Shown: positions 1-8,286 of the stretch, piece after piece
Numbering within the stretch: position 1 is the stretch's first letter
How the letters are laid out: the number at the start of each line of letters is the position of its first letter
Source of the DNA: Sphingomonas kaistensis
GTDB taxonomy: Bacteria; Pseudomonadota; Alphaproteobacteria; Sphingomonadales; Sphingomonadaceae
Assembly: GCF_011927725.1 (NCBI RefSeq)
Contig: NZ_JAATJC010000001.1
Coordinates: forward strand, 2,782,239-2,846,238
Length of the DNA: 64,000 nucleotides
Direction of reading: 5' to 3'
Notes under the pieces: generated by a model
What the model was told of the DNA's origin: nothing
The model's input: only the letters and a program-made list of their open reading frames with translations
Databases searched by the model: none
Program-made: the position numbers and the translations under genes

Positions 1-71
1 CCTGCACCATCCGGCCGCTGGAGGATCCAATCATAGGCCAGGGTCGTGACTTCATCCGTTGACTGGCTCAT
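1..71 (-). CDS. DUF2163 phage/GTA tail protein, N-terminal fragment (cut by window edge)
   Basis: The ATG at 71-69 opens a frame that runs off the left edge; only 23 codons are visible (starting MSQSTDEVTTLAYDWILQRP). The start overlaps the stop of the upstream DUF2460-type gene in an ATGA arrangement, so the two are translationally coupled. In gene transfer agents and related siphoviruses the gene after the DUF2460 protein is normally a DUF2163 baseplate/hub protein (RcGTA gp13-like). The assignment therefore rests on gene order more than on the short sequence. Seen: start, overlap and open frame. Inferred: the family. Confidence 0.55.
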   Translation of the reverse strand, partial: MSQSTDEVTTLAYDWILQRPDGA

Positions 72-2362
72 CCCTCACGGACCTCCAGGAGCGGTACGCT
101 GATCAACTCGCCCGCAAGATGCGTCTTGTGACTGATCCGAAGGCTTGGCTCCTCGAACCGTACAGGGACGTCGAAATAGAACCCTGCTCGGACTTCAACG
201 TCGGCGGCAGGGGCTTCCGCAAGCTCAACCACGCCCTTGTTTGCGAGGCTCCATGCATCCGTGGGCAGACCGCCAACGGAAATCTCCAAGCTCTCTGCGA
301 CCGGGCGGGTTATTCGCCGCTCCTCCCCCTCACCATAATGCTTGATGAGCGGGAAACGCCTGCGGACGCCATCCCCGGTTCCAAGCAAGACGTCCGTTGC
401 AGATGGCACGCCGATCATGCCCGAGGAACTGAAGTCCGTGCAGTCACGAAGGCGAAAGGCGATAGCGTTGCCGCGCATTTCCCGGAAAAAGGCGATCAGC
501 GTCCGCAGTTCGTCATTGCTGCGCAGGCAGGGGCCCACATCGAACCTCAAACGTGCCTGCTGCCAGTCGGCATTGCGATATTCGACCCCGCCGGGCGACG
601 TCGCAATGGTGGTCGAGAAGCACGGCTCAACAGTGGCGTTGAGGCCAAGCTCGATTGGGAAGGCAACGTCGCGAAAGGCTTGCACTTCCTGCTCTCCTTG
701 AAAGACGGTGAGGCCGTCACGAAGCACCTGCGGGAGGGCCCACAAGAAGACCTCGCGAAAGCCTGCGTCGCTGGCTGCGATTGCCGCGGCCATGATCTCG
801 TTCCAGTCGCTTGCATGCTCTGGCGCAGTGACGAAGCCGGCCAGGTAATGGCAGTCTTCAAGCGCGTAGCCGAGCCGGGCCCTCGCCACTTCGAGCGCGT
901 TGAGACGGCTGGTGGTCAGGCCCTCGGTGACCCAGTCATAATCTTCGAGCTGGAGGACATCGAAGGCAGGTGCGCACCAGCCAACCGGAACATTGGCCCT
1001 CACGACCTCGGGTGCATCCGATCGCAAGAGCGAAGGCAGATAAATCAGGATATGTGACTGGAGTAGCGGTGTATTCTGCTTCACCGCTGCGACGATTGAG
1101 GCAGTCGCTGAGCTGAGCAGCGCTCCGGCACGATCAAGAACATGTATTTGCTCGGCTGAAACAGTACGCACATCCTCGATCGGAACGTGACCGACTGGCC
1201 ATCGCGCCGCGCTTGCCTCGTCGTAAATGCAGATGGCATGAGCGCTCGTGACCCACCACCATGGCTCGCCAATCTGCAACTTGGGCGCCAGGCCCGCCTG
1301 CACGCCAATCTCGACGAAGTCGCACGCGGCCCGGCTGAGGTAGCCAATCGCCTCGTCAACGGCCGGCGACAACAAGGTCGAGGGCGGAACCCACCCCGTC
1401 CGAGCCGGCGCTCCATTCCACGCCCGCTGCTTCCAGGCCTCCGGGCACAGTTCTTCCAGAAGCTCCATGGAAAGCGACCAAATGACGTCGTAGCCTCGGC
1501 TTTGCGCAACGGCAGCGAAACTCTCGTGCCAGCGTCGCGCCGGCAGGCACAGCGTCTTTGTCGGATCCGCCAGTCCTGCCCCATCGAGCGCTGGATAGTG
1601 GCTCATCCCGACGTAATGATCGAGCAACCCGCGATAGCCGAGCCTTTCCAGGCTATCGATCACCCGCTCGGGAGTGAGGTGATAGCTGTCGTCGTAGGCC
1701 GTGCAGATCCGCAATTTGTGCTCAGGCACGAAGGCATCGTTGATCGGAATGACGCTACCGGAACCGAGACACTCTATTTCGCTCAGATCGACTTCTGCCT
1801 CCGTTATATCGGAGAAGCGTTCCTGGCTTCCATCCACGAAGCCCGGAGGGACCAGGCTGATGAACATGCGGCTGATGTCACCGACATGAATCCGCTCACT
1901 ATTCTCGTCGATCTGGAAGCCGGCCATCAGCCTGTCGAAGGGCAACTCGACGGTCGCATCCGATCCGCTGCCCGTGGCGTAGTTCCACAAACGAACATAC
2001 CAGATGCGCTCGTTCCCGGCTTCGTCCCGCCCCTCGATGGTCAGTGAAGGTCCATTCACTGCGTCGAGTTGGGCGAGGCCGATCGAACGCCAGCGGAACC
2101 GCAACGTACAGCGCGAATAATTGGTGATCGCGTGACGCCGATGCGCGACGTGGACAGCCTCATCGATCGTCGTGAAGATAAGCCCAACCAGATCGCCTTT
2201 TCGTCCGAAAGTCGCAGTCGCAGTAAGGCGGGTTTCGCCAGGGTGGCTGACGACGCAAGCCATGCTCCCCCGCGGGAAATCCACCGTCCAGTGCGAAGGT
2301 TCGAAGCGCTTGATGACGTCGCGGCGCAGCCGTCGGTCGTCACGCGTCAACCAGTGCCGCAT
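68..2362 (-). CDS. Non-contractile tail sheath-like protein: N-terminal domain, TIM-barrel-like middle, C-terminal DUF2460
   Basis: Tail structural protein of 764 aa. The C-terminal ~200 residues look like DUF2460/TIGR02217, the distal tail protein of gene transfer agents (GTA gp12), which is normally ~210 aa alone. About 550 residues precede it: an N-terminal beta-rich part (~1-195) and a region (~205-545) resembling the TIM-barrel of proteins named non-contractile tail sheath proteins in phages. I recall that family from roseophage work but could not check it. The start is the ATG at 2362, preceded by GGAGGAGG at 2376-2369; an in-frame TTG at 2377 overlaps this ribosome binding site and is rejected. 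The gene follows the tail-tube gene directly, with no tape measure between, and overlaps the DUF2163 gene by 4 nt. Fold of the middle domain is inferred. Confidence 0.75.
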   Translation of the reverse strand: MRHWLTRDDRRLRRDVIKRFEPSHWTVDFPRGSMACVVSHPGETRLTATATFGRKGDLVGLIFTTIDEAVHVAHRRHAITNYSRCTLRFRWRSIGLAQLDAVNGPSLTIEGRDEAGNERIWYVRLWNYATGSGSDATVELPFDRLMAGFQIDENSERIHVGDISRMFISLVPPGFVDGSQERFSDITEAEVDLSEIECLGSGSVIPINDAFVPEHKLRICTAYDDSYHLTPERVIDSLERLGYRGLLDHYVGMSHYPALDGAGLADPTKTLCLPARRWHESFAAVAQSRGYDVIWSLSMELLEELCPEAWKQRAWNGAPARTGWVPPSTLLSPAVDEAIGYLSRAACDFVEIGVQAGLAPKLQIGEPWWWVTSAHAICIYDEASAARWPVGHVPIEDVRTVSAEQIHVLDRAGALLSSATASIVAAVKQNTPLLQSHILIYLPSLLRSDAPEVVRANVPVGWCAPAFDVLQLEDYDWVTEGLTTSRLNALEVARARLGYALEDCHYLAGFVTAPEHASDWNEIMAAAIAASDAGFREVFLWALPQVLRDGLTVFQGEQEVQAFRDVAFPIELGLNATVEPCFSTTIATSPGGVEYRNADWQQARLRFDVGPCLRSNDELRTLIAFFREMRGNAIAFRLRDCTDFSSSGMIGVPSATDVLLGTGDGVRRRFPLIKHYGEGEERRITRPVAESLEISVGGLPTDAWSLANKGVVELAEAPAADVEVRAGFYFDVPVRFEEPSLRISHKTHLAGELISVPLLEVREG

Positions 2363-2387
2363 GGTCGCCTCCTCCAAAATTGCTTGT

Positions 2388-2798
2388 TCAGCTGATGCTG
2401 ACAGGTCCAGTGCTGCGAAGGATCGAGGCGTAGGTCGCCTCCTCGTTCACAGCGCTGTCGAATCGCAGCTCCGACACGATGAATTGCCCGCGAACAGCCG
2501 TTCCTTGGTCCAGCGAAAGCGTGCATTCGGCACTCACGCCGCTGAATGCCATGTCGCGCAAACGGAGTTCGCCCTCCGAGCCCAGGTATAGCCCGGTCAG
2601 CTTGACCTCTAATGACCTCAGCCCCGCTCCCGACAGCAGCTTGCGCCATCCGCCATCGCTCAGGTCGGAGACATCCACTTCCTCTTGCGACACTTTCCAG
2701 CCGCTCAGGCGGAGCCCTTCCACCAGGAGATACTGGGGGGTTGGCTCGCCGTTGGAGATTCGAAGCAGGCAGTCGCTTCCAGCAATGGGGAGGCTCAT
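2388..2798 (-). CDS. Phage/GTA major tail (tube) protein
   Basis: A 136-aa protein resembling the TIGR02126/GTA gp9 tail-tube family: it begins MSLPIAGSDCLLRIS and has a beta-rich body with the phrase VDVSDLSDGGWRKLL, typical of small siphovirus tube proteins. The protein would polymerise into the tail tube below the head-tail connector. The ATG at 2798 overlaps the TGA of the preceding DUF3168 gene (ATGA), which fixes the start; longer in-frame upstream sequence lies inside that gene. In GTAs the next genes would be gp10, a chaperone and a tape measure, but here the 764-aa sheath-like gene follows after 25 nt. Confidence 0.8.
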   Translation of the reverse strand: MSLPIAGSDCLLRISNGEPTPQYLLVEGLRLSGWKVSQEEVDVSDLSDGGWRKLLSGAGLRSLEVKLTGLYLGSEGELRLRDMAFSGVSAECTLSLDQGTAVRGQFIVSELRFDSAVNEEATYASILRSTGPVSIS

Positions 2799-3187
2799 GC
2801 TGCTGAACTCACGGTTGTTTCGATGAGACGTGCCCGGAGTTCGAACATGCAACTCCACGGACCACCCGGATCGCGGGAACGGCGCTTGCCCGTGAGTACC
2901 ATCGTGCTGAGATGCCAGTCGGCTCCTGCTTCGAACGAGCCGAGTTCGACCTCGATGAGGTTCTCAAGCGTCAGCAACCGCGACGGCCACTCGTCCCACA
3001 GCACGAGTTGCAGGGCGATCTCCCGCCCCTGCCTCTGCTTGCAGCTCCAGTCGCGTTCGTCGCTGCAGTTGAGCACGGCGTACGGATATTGCGCGCGGGC
3101 CGGGGCATCGTGGTAGATACCCGAGAGCTGGCCTCCATTATTCAACTTTGCGACTAAGGCTTCCTGAAGGGCGATGGTGGCGCTCAT
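2795..3187 (-). CDS. DUF3168 tail completion protein (GTA gp8-like)
   Basis: A 130-aa protein (MSATIALQEALVAKLNN...) of the DUF3168 family, found between head-tail adaptor and tail-tube genes in GTAs and HK97-type siphoviruses; the family is thought to be a tail terminator or completion protein joining tube to connector. Two consecutive ATGs (3190 and 3187) follow a GAGGAG box 5 or 8 nt upstream. I chose 3187 for spacing, but 3190, which makes an ATGA overlap with the preceding stop, is equally possible. The 3' end overlaps the tail-tube start by 4 nt. Position and length match the family; catalytic activity is neither seen nor expected. Confidence 0.82.
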   Translation of the reverse strand: MSATIALQEALVAKLNNGGQLSGIYHDAPARAQYPYAVLNCSDERDWSCKQRQGREIALQLVLWDEWPSRLLTLENLIEVELGSFEAGADWHLSTMVLTGKRRSRDPGGPWSCMFELRARLIETTVSSAA

Positions 3188-3516
3188 CATCGTTGCTCCT
3201 CGCAGCGCAGGACCAGCCTGTCCGGCAGCATGGGGTCGTCCACTATCTGGCGGACAACCAGGCGCCGGCCCCGCCACCTGACCTGCTGATCGATGGCGAA
3301 CTCGGATTGTCGCCGAACGGTGACTTTGAAACGCGGCATGGCGCTGACGCTCATCGCTTCATTGGCGGCCCCCGCGCCCTCAGCGACGATCGCTGCAAGG
3401 CAAGAAAGCACCATGCTCAAGGTTTCGCTCGACGCACCGGTCGCAAGCCGATCCTGCGATCGCTCCCACAACTCGATGCGCTGGGTGAGGCTTCCGGCAA
3501 ACTCGCTCACCGGCAT
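3187..3516 (-). CDS. Phage head-tail adaptor (SPP1 gp16 / phage_H_T_join type)
   Basis: A 109-aa protein with the pattern of the phage_H_T_join family: an N-terminal stretch with TQRIELWERSQ and a C-terminal beta-hairpin RWRGRRLVVRQIVDDP that matches the conserved half of the SPP1 gp16/HK97 gp10 stopper fold. It would close the head-tail connector channel after DNA packaging. The ATG at 3516 lies inside the end of the preceding connector gene (10-nt overlap) and the stop overlaps the DUF3168 start, so the genes are tightly coupled. Lengths of ~110 aa are normal for the family. Confidence 0.82.
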   Translation of the reverse strand: MPVSEFAGSLTQRIELWERSQDRLATGASSETLSMVLSCLAAIVAEGAGAANEAMSVSAMPRFKVTVRRQSEFAIDQQVRWRGRRLVVRQIVDDPMLPDRLVLRCEEQR

Positions 3517-4028
3517 AGTCCTGCCTTTCGATACGGCCGCCAGAGCGCCGTCACCGCCTTGGGAAGGTCGCCGACCGGGCCGTCGCGATTGGCGAACATG
3601 GTAGCGGCAAGGCGAAGGATGCCCTGCCGGATCGGCTCGGGTACGTCATTGCCTTCGGTTGCCATGCCGACAGTGCCGGAAACCAAGAAGGTTTCACCAC
3701 TTTGCAGACCGGCCACATGTCCCCGCCCCTCGTAATCGACATCGCACCGGTAAGAAGCGGCCGGGAGCACCTCGACCTCGTTGAGCCTGCGGATCGACGC
3801 GACGGATCGCACCGGCTGCACAGGCAGCAAGGTCCATCCCTCATTTCCTCTAACCCTGGCCTCGAAACTGCGAACGATGAGCGCCTGGTTGAGGAACGTT
3901 TCGCACATTTCGCTGGCGGTTCGCAGCAAGCCGGCAAGCAGCGCCTCCTCTTCGCCCGTCTCCACTCGTGCGTAGGCCTGAACCTCGGACAGGCTCACGC
4001 AGAGTGCGGTCTTAGCCTCGACGATCAT
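3507..4028 (-). CDS. Head-tail connector protein (gp6/GTA gp6-like)
   Basis: A 173-aa protein of the phage gp6-like head-tail connector family (DUF3199/TIGR02215 type). It has an N-terminal LSEVQAYARVETGEEEALL helix, as in connector rings that bind under the portal, followed by the segment ASEMCETFLNQALIVRSF and a C-terminal PEPIRQGILRLAATMFANRD helix. The ATG at 4028 is preceded by GGAGGT at 6-nt spacing and forms TGATG with the previous stop; the in-frame TTG at 4031 is rejected. In the cluster it sits between the fiber-tail adaptor and stopper genes, its usual place in GTA operons. Confidence 0.82.
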   Translation of the reverse strand: MIVEAKTALCVSLSEVQAYARVETGEEEALLAGLLRTASEMCETFLNQALIVRSFEARVRGNEGWTLLPVQPVRSVASIRRLNEVEVLPAASYRCDVDYEGRGHVAGLQSGETFLVSGTVGMATEGNDVPEPIRQGILRLAATMFANRDGPVGDLPKAVTALWRPYRKAGLCR

Positions 4029-4309
4029 CAACGGACCTCCACGCGAACGAGGATCGAACGGCTGTCGTGCCGCCCCTGACTGGTGGTGATCTGGTTGAGC
4101 AGCCGGTAGACCTTGCCCGGCACCCCTCCGCTGACGTTCACGGTGGCACTCAGTTCGTCGAAGCGGCTCCCATCGATCGTCACTCCGCCGCTTTCGACGG
4201 GAACCACGCTCCAGCTGGATTCCGCCAGGACATCATCGGTGAGGTACCGCAGTCCCCAATCCACGCTGTAATCGAGCGCACTGCCCGGATCTTTCAACAC
4301 AAGGGCCAT
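4028..4309 (-). CDS. Small phage protein, fiber-tail adaptor type
   Basis: A 93-aa protein beginning MALVLKDPGSALDYSVDWG, which I recognise as the small family labelled phage fiber-tail adaptor in current annotation; its beta-sandwich pattern (SWSVVP, VTIDG, TVNVSGG, YRLLNQITTS) is consistent. The family often sits near a fibre or spike gene, as here with the beta-helix protein at 4515-6647. The start is supported by GAGGAGG ending 4 nt before the ATG. The TGA overlaps the connector gene start. The functional name comes from family memory and should be read as provisional. Confidence 0.65.
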   Translation of the reverse strand: MALVLKDPGSALDYSVDWGLRYLTDDVLAESSWSVVPVESGGVTIDGSRFDELSATVNVSGGVPGKVYRLLNQITTSQGRHDSRSILVRVEVR

Positions 4310-4318
4310 CTTGCCTCC

Positions 4319-4450
4319 TCAGCGGGGTTCAGGAACGATGATCTGGTCGTAGAGCGGCGTGACGGTCCGCTTGGGCGGCGCCTTGACGATCGAAGGCGCC
4401 GCAATTGCTGCGACAGGGTGCTGCGCAGGCGCGAAGGCTGCGATGCTCAC
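4319..4450 (-). CDS. Small 43-aa hypothetical protein with GTG start
   Basis: A short frame between the beta-helix gene and the fiber-tail adaptor gene. It starts with GTG at 4450, 6 nt after an AGGAAAGGA box, and ends at a TGA that overlaps the ribosome binding site of the next gene. The product is rich in Ala and Pro (it includes PSIVKAPPKRTVTPLYDQII) and has no membrane segment. Good ribosome binding site, tight packing and the lack of any other gene in this 200-nt slot support it. I recognise no family; it could be a small structural or decoration peptide of the particle. Confidence 0.5.
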   Translation of the reverse strand: MSIAAFAPAQHPVAAIAAPSIVKAPPKRTVTPLYDQIIVPEPR

Positions 4451-4514
4451 GGCACGTCCTTTCCTATCTCTTCTGGTGCGAGGGATTGGCCGGGGCCACG
4501 GCCCCGGCTGATCG

Positions 4515-6647
4515 TCAGTTGATCAGGCCGTGCGCCCGGCAATCCGTCTCGAGGGCGACCAAACGTGCTTCCAGCGCAGCGATGCGATTGCGCACCTCCT
4601 GAGCCTCCGTCTGGACGTAGGTAGCGGCCGCCGTCCCCGCGGTCGCAGCAGCGAACGCGCTCCGATTTGCCGCCCCGGTCGCAGCTGTCCAGCCCGTGCG
4701 CTGTGCTCCAACCACCTGCGTTCCGGCGACCCTGAGCGTCTTTCCTGCTGTCAGGTCGATCCCATCGGCCGTCACCGTGGCCGTCGTTACGGCCGCGACC
4801 TGCAGACGCACGCCTTGAGTGCTGGCGCTGAGGTGCAGGCCGGACGCATTCGCGTAAATCTCGGCAATGTCGGCGTAGTTCACCTTGAACTTCAGGAACG
4901 AGTAATTCGAGCTCAGGATCGAGGCGCCCTGAAACGGCTTGTCCCCTTCGCCAAGCTCGGTCGGACCCCACGCCCGGAAACCCTTGCAGGCCGTCAGGTA
5001 GTTCCCGCCGACGCGCAGGCCATCATATTCGTTGTAAACGTAAAGGCCGCGAACACCGTTCTCGTGCAGACCACCATCGACACGGCCGCGCCCATAGATC
5101 TGGCTCGGCGCCATGTCGCCTTCGCTGTAGCAGGACAGATATTGCGTTCGGTTATTGGCGTCCGAAGCGGCATAAGAACCGCCAGATCGATAGGCGCTGC
5201 CGCTCACCCAACCCCGGATGTTGTTCCACGGCTGGTCGTCGGCCATCGGGCCGATGTAATGCCAACCCTGGTTGGTCGCGTCCGTACCGCTTGGCGCATT
5301 CGTTGAGCACCAGTCTTCCTGGCCGATCAGCACCGCGTAGACGCGGCCGCCATAGCGGGCACGATTGGCCGCAACGATGCTCGGGCCGCTGCTGTCGATC
5401 ATTGATCCATTGGTGGCCGAATGACAGCCGATGAACGTGTTGCCGAGGAAACTGCGATCCAGGACACCCCATTGCCGATTGGAATTCACATTGAGGTGCG
5501 AAAAAGTGCAGGCGTTGGCATCGCCGCCCTGCAGGAACACACCGTTGCGACACAATTCGATGCTCGTGCGCGTGACGCAGGACTGGTTGGCATTGTTGCC
5601 GAAACCCACATCACCGCGCGCATGGATGCCATCGCCCTGGAAGCCCCGGATGAAGCAGTCCTCGACGGCTGCCATCGCCCGCATGTGCACGCCGTGGAAC
5701 TCGCCCTCGGCGGTCGATCCATGGATATAGCCGCCAATCAGGTGCAGCCCGCGGACCATTGAAGTGCCCGTCACATAGTCGGTCGGTTTGGTCGCCTCTG
5801 CCCCGCTGGTTCCGCTTCCCTGAATGCGGATACCCGTCGTGTTCGCCGACCAGCGAAGGACACTGGCGCCCCCGCTTGGCAGACCGCTGCTGTCCCCCTC
5901 GATGACCATCGACGCGGAAAGGTCGAGGGTCGTCGTCCCAAGGAAATAATGCCCCTTGGGAACGTACAGCCGATTGGTACCAATGCCATATCCGAATCCC
6001 TGCTGAGCGACCGCCCTCAAGCAGGTCAGCGCGCGCGTGAAGGCCGCGCCGTCATTCGTGCTGCCGTCGCCCTTGGCGCCGAACCACCGCACATTGACCG
6101 GACCGTCGAAGCGTCGGACCCAGGCCCCGTTGGCAGTCGCAGAAGGAGCGACGAACAAGCCTTGGCCCGGATCAGCCTGGTGCACGGCGGGCGGGACCGC
6201 AGGATCCCAGGAAAACATCCCCTCGCGCCCGAGCTCCTTGAGTAAACAGGCTCCGATCGCTCCGGCCGCGGGGGCGGTCAGTGCAGTCCGATTGGCGACG
6301 ATACTACTGTCACCGCCCTGTGCGAGCGACTCCTGAACGCCCGCATACCATTCCGCCGCAGCCACCAGCGCGATGGTCTTTGCGCCGCTGCTGAAATGGG
6401 TCAGGCATCCGCCCAATGCCGACCGCGTGATCGTGCCGTTGGCAAGGTAGGTGCCGCGACCGACCTCCCGTTCCTGCGGCTTGTCGACGCCTTGGACAGA
6501 ATAATAGAAACTGTCTCCGGCCGAGACCGATTCAGCAAAACTCGCGAAGCCCGTCACCGCGGGACCGCAAAGAAAAGGACCGGTGCCCTGCGTGGACGTG
6601 GTCACCCGGACCATATTTGCGAACGTTGGGGTAAAGCTTAGCGCCAT
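4515..6647 (-). CDS. Beta-helix (pectate lyase-superfamily) spike or fibre protein
   Basis: A ~710-aa protein with three parts: an N-terminal head (~1-190) with the fibre-like phrase NGTITRSALGG; a right-handed beta-helix of the pectate-lyase/rhamnogalacturonase type (~190-560), starting at VRWFGAKGDGSTNDGAAF, the usual entry motif of phage spikes; and a C-terminal Ala-rich stretch ending in a short coiled coil (VRNRIAALEARLVALE) likely to trimerise it. Proteins of this kind bind or cleave surface polysaccharide. The gene lies in the head module, between capsid and connector genes, which suggests a head spike or a transplanted tail spike. The ATG at 6647 or the GTG at 6659 could be the start; neither has a strong ribosome binding site. 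Catalytic residues were not identified. Confidence 0.78.
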   Translation of the reverse strand: MALSFTPTFANMVRVTTSTQGTGPFLCGPAVTGFASFAESVSAGDSFYYSVQGVDKPQEREVGRGTYLANGTITRSALGGCLTHFSSGAKTIALVAAAEWYAGVQESLAQGGDSSIVANRTALTAPAAGAIGACLLKELGREGMFSWDPAVPPAVHQADPGQGLFVAPSATANGAWVRRFDGPVNVRWFGAKGDGSTNDGAAFTRALTCLRAVAQQGFGYGIGTNRLYVPKGHYFLGTTTLDLSASMVIEGDSSGLPSGGASVLRWSANTTGIRIQGSGTSGAEATKPTDYVTGTSMVRGLHLIGGYIHGSTAEGEFHGVHMRAMAAVEDCFIRGFQGDGIHARGDVGFGNNANQSCVTRTSIELCRNGVFLQGGDANACTFSHLNVNSNRQWGVLDRSFLGNTFIGCHSATNGSMIDSSGPSIVAANRARYGGRVYAVLIGQEDWCSTNAPSGTDATNQGWHYIGPMADDQPWNNIRGWVSGSAYRSGGSYAASDANNRTQYLSCYSEGDMAPSQIYGRGRVDGGLHENGVRGLYVYNEYDGLRVGGNYLTACKGFRAWGPTELGEGDKPFQGASILSSNYSFLKFKVNYADIAEIYANASGLHLSASTQGVRLQVAAVTTATVTADGIDLTAGKTLRVAGTQVVGAQRTGWTAATGAANRSAFAAATAGTAAATYVQTEAQEVRNRIAALEARLVALETDCRAHGLIN

Positions 6648-6701
6648 GTCTTGGGACACTCTTTTGCTGACGAGCCTCGGCCGGAGCCGCTCAAGGAAGG
6701 A

Positions 6702-7817
6702 TCAGGCGAAGCGGAGAAGCTTGATCGCTTCCGAGTTCACCACCTGCCCGCCGACCCGCTTGGTCGCGTAGAAGTAGACGTAGGGCTTCTTCGAATAGGG
6801 ATCGCGGAGGATGCTCGTCTCGGCGCGCTCGGTGATGATGTAGCCGGCCTTGAAGTTGCCAAAGGCGATCGACAGGCTATTCGCGGCCACGTCGGGCATG
6901 TCCTCGGCTTCGATCACAGGATAGCCGAGCAGCGTCGAAGGCTGGCCCGCCACCATCCCGGTCTGCCAGATGAAGGCGCCGTCGGTAGTCTTCATCTTGC
7001 GAACCAGCGCCGCGGTTGCCGAATTCATCACGAACACGGCGCCCTGCCGGTACGGCTGGCGCAGCGACTGGACCAGGTCGACAAGCTTGTCCTGCGGATT
7101 GGTCGCCGGGAAGGCCGCGGACACGCCGGTGCCGATCGTCTGCAGCGTACCGATCGGACGAACACCATCGGCAGTCGTCGCGGTCGGCGAGGAAAGGAAG
7201 CCGAGCGGCTGGTTGGCACCAGTCCCCTTCACGAAAGCCGATCCCTCGGCCCGCGCGAACTCGGTCGCGATCTCGTTGGCAAGCCAGCCTTCGACATCGA
7301 ACATCGCATCGTCCAGCATGTGCTGCGACGCGGCCGGATTGGCGTAGAGTTCGCCCGATGCCGGGACGATCTCGGTAAAGGTAGGCGTCGCGGTTTCCGG
7401 CCGAAGCGCTTCGAAGCCGACCCAGCCCGCCGGCGTTCCACCGGTGGAGATCAGCTTGCGATAGTTCGAACTGCCGATCTTCACCACGTTGGCGATCCGG
7501 CGGATCGGGGAAATGGCCACCAGCGTGCGATCAATGACCTCGTCGATCTCGCGCGGAATGGCGTGACCGCCGGCACCGACGCTTGCGTTGTCGACCGACT
7601 TTCCTTCGAACCCGCTGTCGCCGGTCCGGAGGAAATCACCAAAGCCCTCCTGCGCGGCGCTCTTCTGTTCGGTGCCGAGGTCCGGGCGACCCGCCTCGAC
7701 GAGGTTGCTGCGAAGTTTCGCCTTGAGATCGTCGATCTCGGCACGAAGCCCGCTCACGCCCTCCTGCCCCTGCAAAGCCGTGAACGACTCTGCAAGCGAA
7801 TCAGCCTTGAATTCCAT
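6702..7817 (-). CDS. HK97-family major capsid protein
   Basis: A 371-aa protein of the HK97 fold. The N-terminal ~100 residues (MEFKADSLAESF..., charged and helical) look like the scaffolding delta domain removed by the prohead protease. The body carries family phrases such as GGHAIPREIDEVIDRTL, IGSSNYRKLISTGG and NPQDKLVDLVQSLR, and the C-terminus has the typical GFNK-like strand AFGNFKAGYIITER. The ATG at 7817 follows GGAGA at 6-nt spacing; the longer open frame to 7871 would overlap the protease stop region and is rejected. The gene is directly downstream of its protease, as in GTA and HK97 operons. Confidence 0.92.
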   Translation of the reverse strand: MEFKADSLAESFTALQGQEGVSGLRAEIDDLKAKLRSNLVEAGRPDLGTEQKSAAQEGFGDFLRTGDSGFEGKSVDNASVGAGGHAIPREIDEVIDRTLVAISPIRRIANVVKIGSSNYRKLISTGGTPAGWVGFEALRPETATPTFTEIVPASGELYANPAASQHMLDDAMFDVEGWLANEIATEFARAEGSAFVKGTGANQPLGFLSSPTATTADGVRPIGTLQTIGTGVSAAFPATNPQDKLVDLVQSLRQPYRQGAVFVMNSATAALVRKMKTTDGAFIWQTGMVAGQPSTLLGYPVIEAEDMPDVAANSLSIAFGNFKAGYIITERAETSILRDPYSKKPYVYFYATKRVGGQVVNSEAIKLLRFA

Positions 7818-7860
7818 GCATGTTCTCCAGTGTGGAATCGTGGCCCCGCAACCAGAATGG

Positions 7861-8283
7861 TTACGGAGCAACCTTGTGGACGCAGGCGAGCGGCTGCATT
7901 GGCCGCCGCACTAGACTGACTTCCAGATGCTCGAGGTCGCGGATTTCGCGGGCCGAAGCGCGCTGCTCCGCCGACCTCACGCGGTAGCCGAAGCTCAGTC
8001 CCGACAATCGCCCCTGCTCGATCTCTCGGGCCAGCAGTCGTCCGAACTCGTCATCGTTCAACCGCCCGATGACCTGTAGCCCCCGCGCATCCTCGGCCAG
8101 ATGCTCGATCTGCCCGACCCGCCGCCCCGCCTGGTGCTGCCACAACAGCGGCACCGTGCCGTTCCGTTCCAGCGACTGCCGAAAGGCGCCAGCGCGCACG
8201 ATATCGCCGCCGCGATCGACGCGGTCGAACACCGACGCATAGCCGGCGAAGCGCAGCCCCTTCCGGGCTCGCTCGATGCGCAT
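7861..8283 (-). CDS. HK97 prohead protease (peptidase U35 family)
   Basis: A 140-aa protein of the herpesvirus-type serine protease fold. It begins with the family signature GLRFAGYASVFDRVDRGGD, has VPLLWQHQAGRRVGQIE with the catalytic His (about residue 50), and the GRLSGLSFGYRV segment with the catalytic Ser (about residue 95). It would cleave the capsid delta domain during head maturation. Length is short but within the GTA range. The ATG at 8283 follows GAGGA by 8 nt; the gap to the preceding stop is 3 nt and to the capsid start 43 nt. Confidence 0.9.
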   Translation of the reverse strand: MRIERARKGLRFAGYASVFDRVDRGGDIVRAGAFRQSLERNGTVPLLWQHQAGRRVGQIEHLAEDARGLQVIGRLNDDEFGRLLAREIEQGRLSGLSFGYRVRSAEQRASAREIRDLEHLEVSLVRRPMQPLACVHKVAP

Positions 8284-8286
8284 TGC

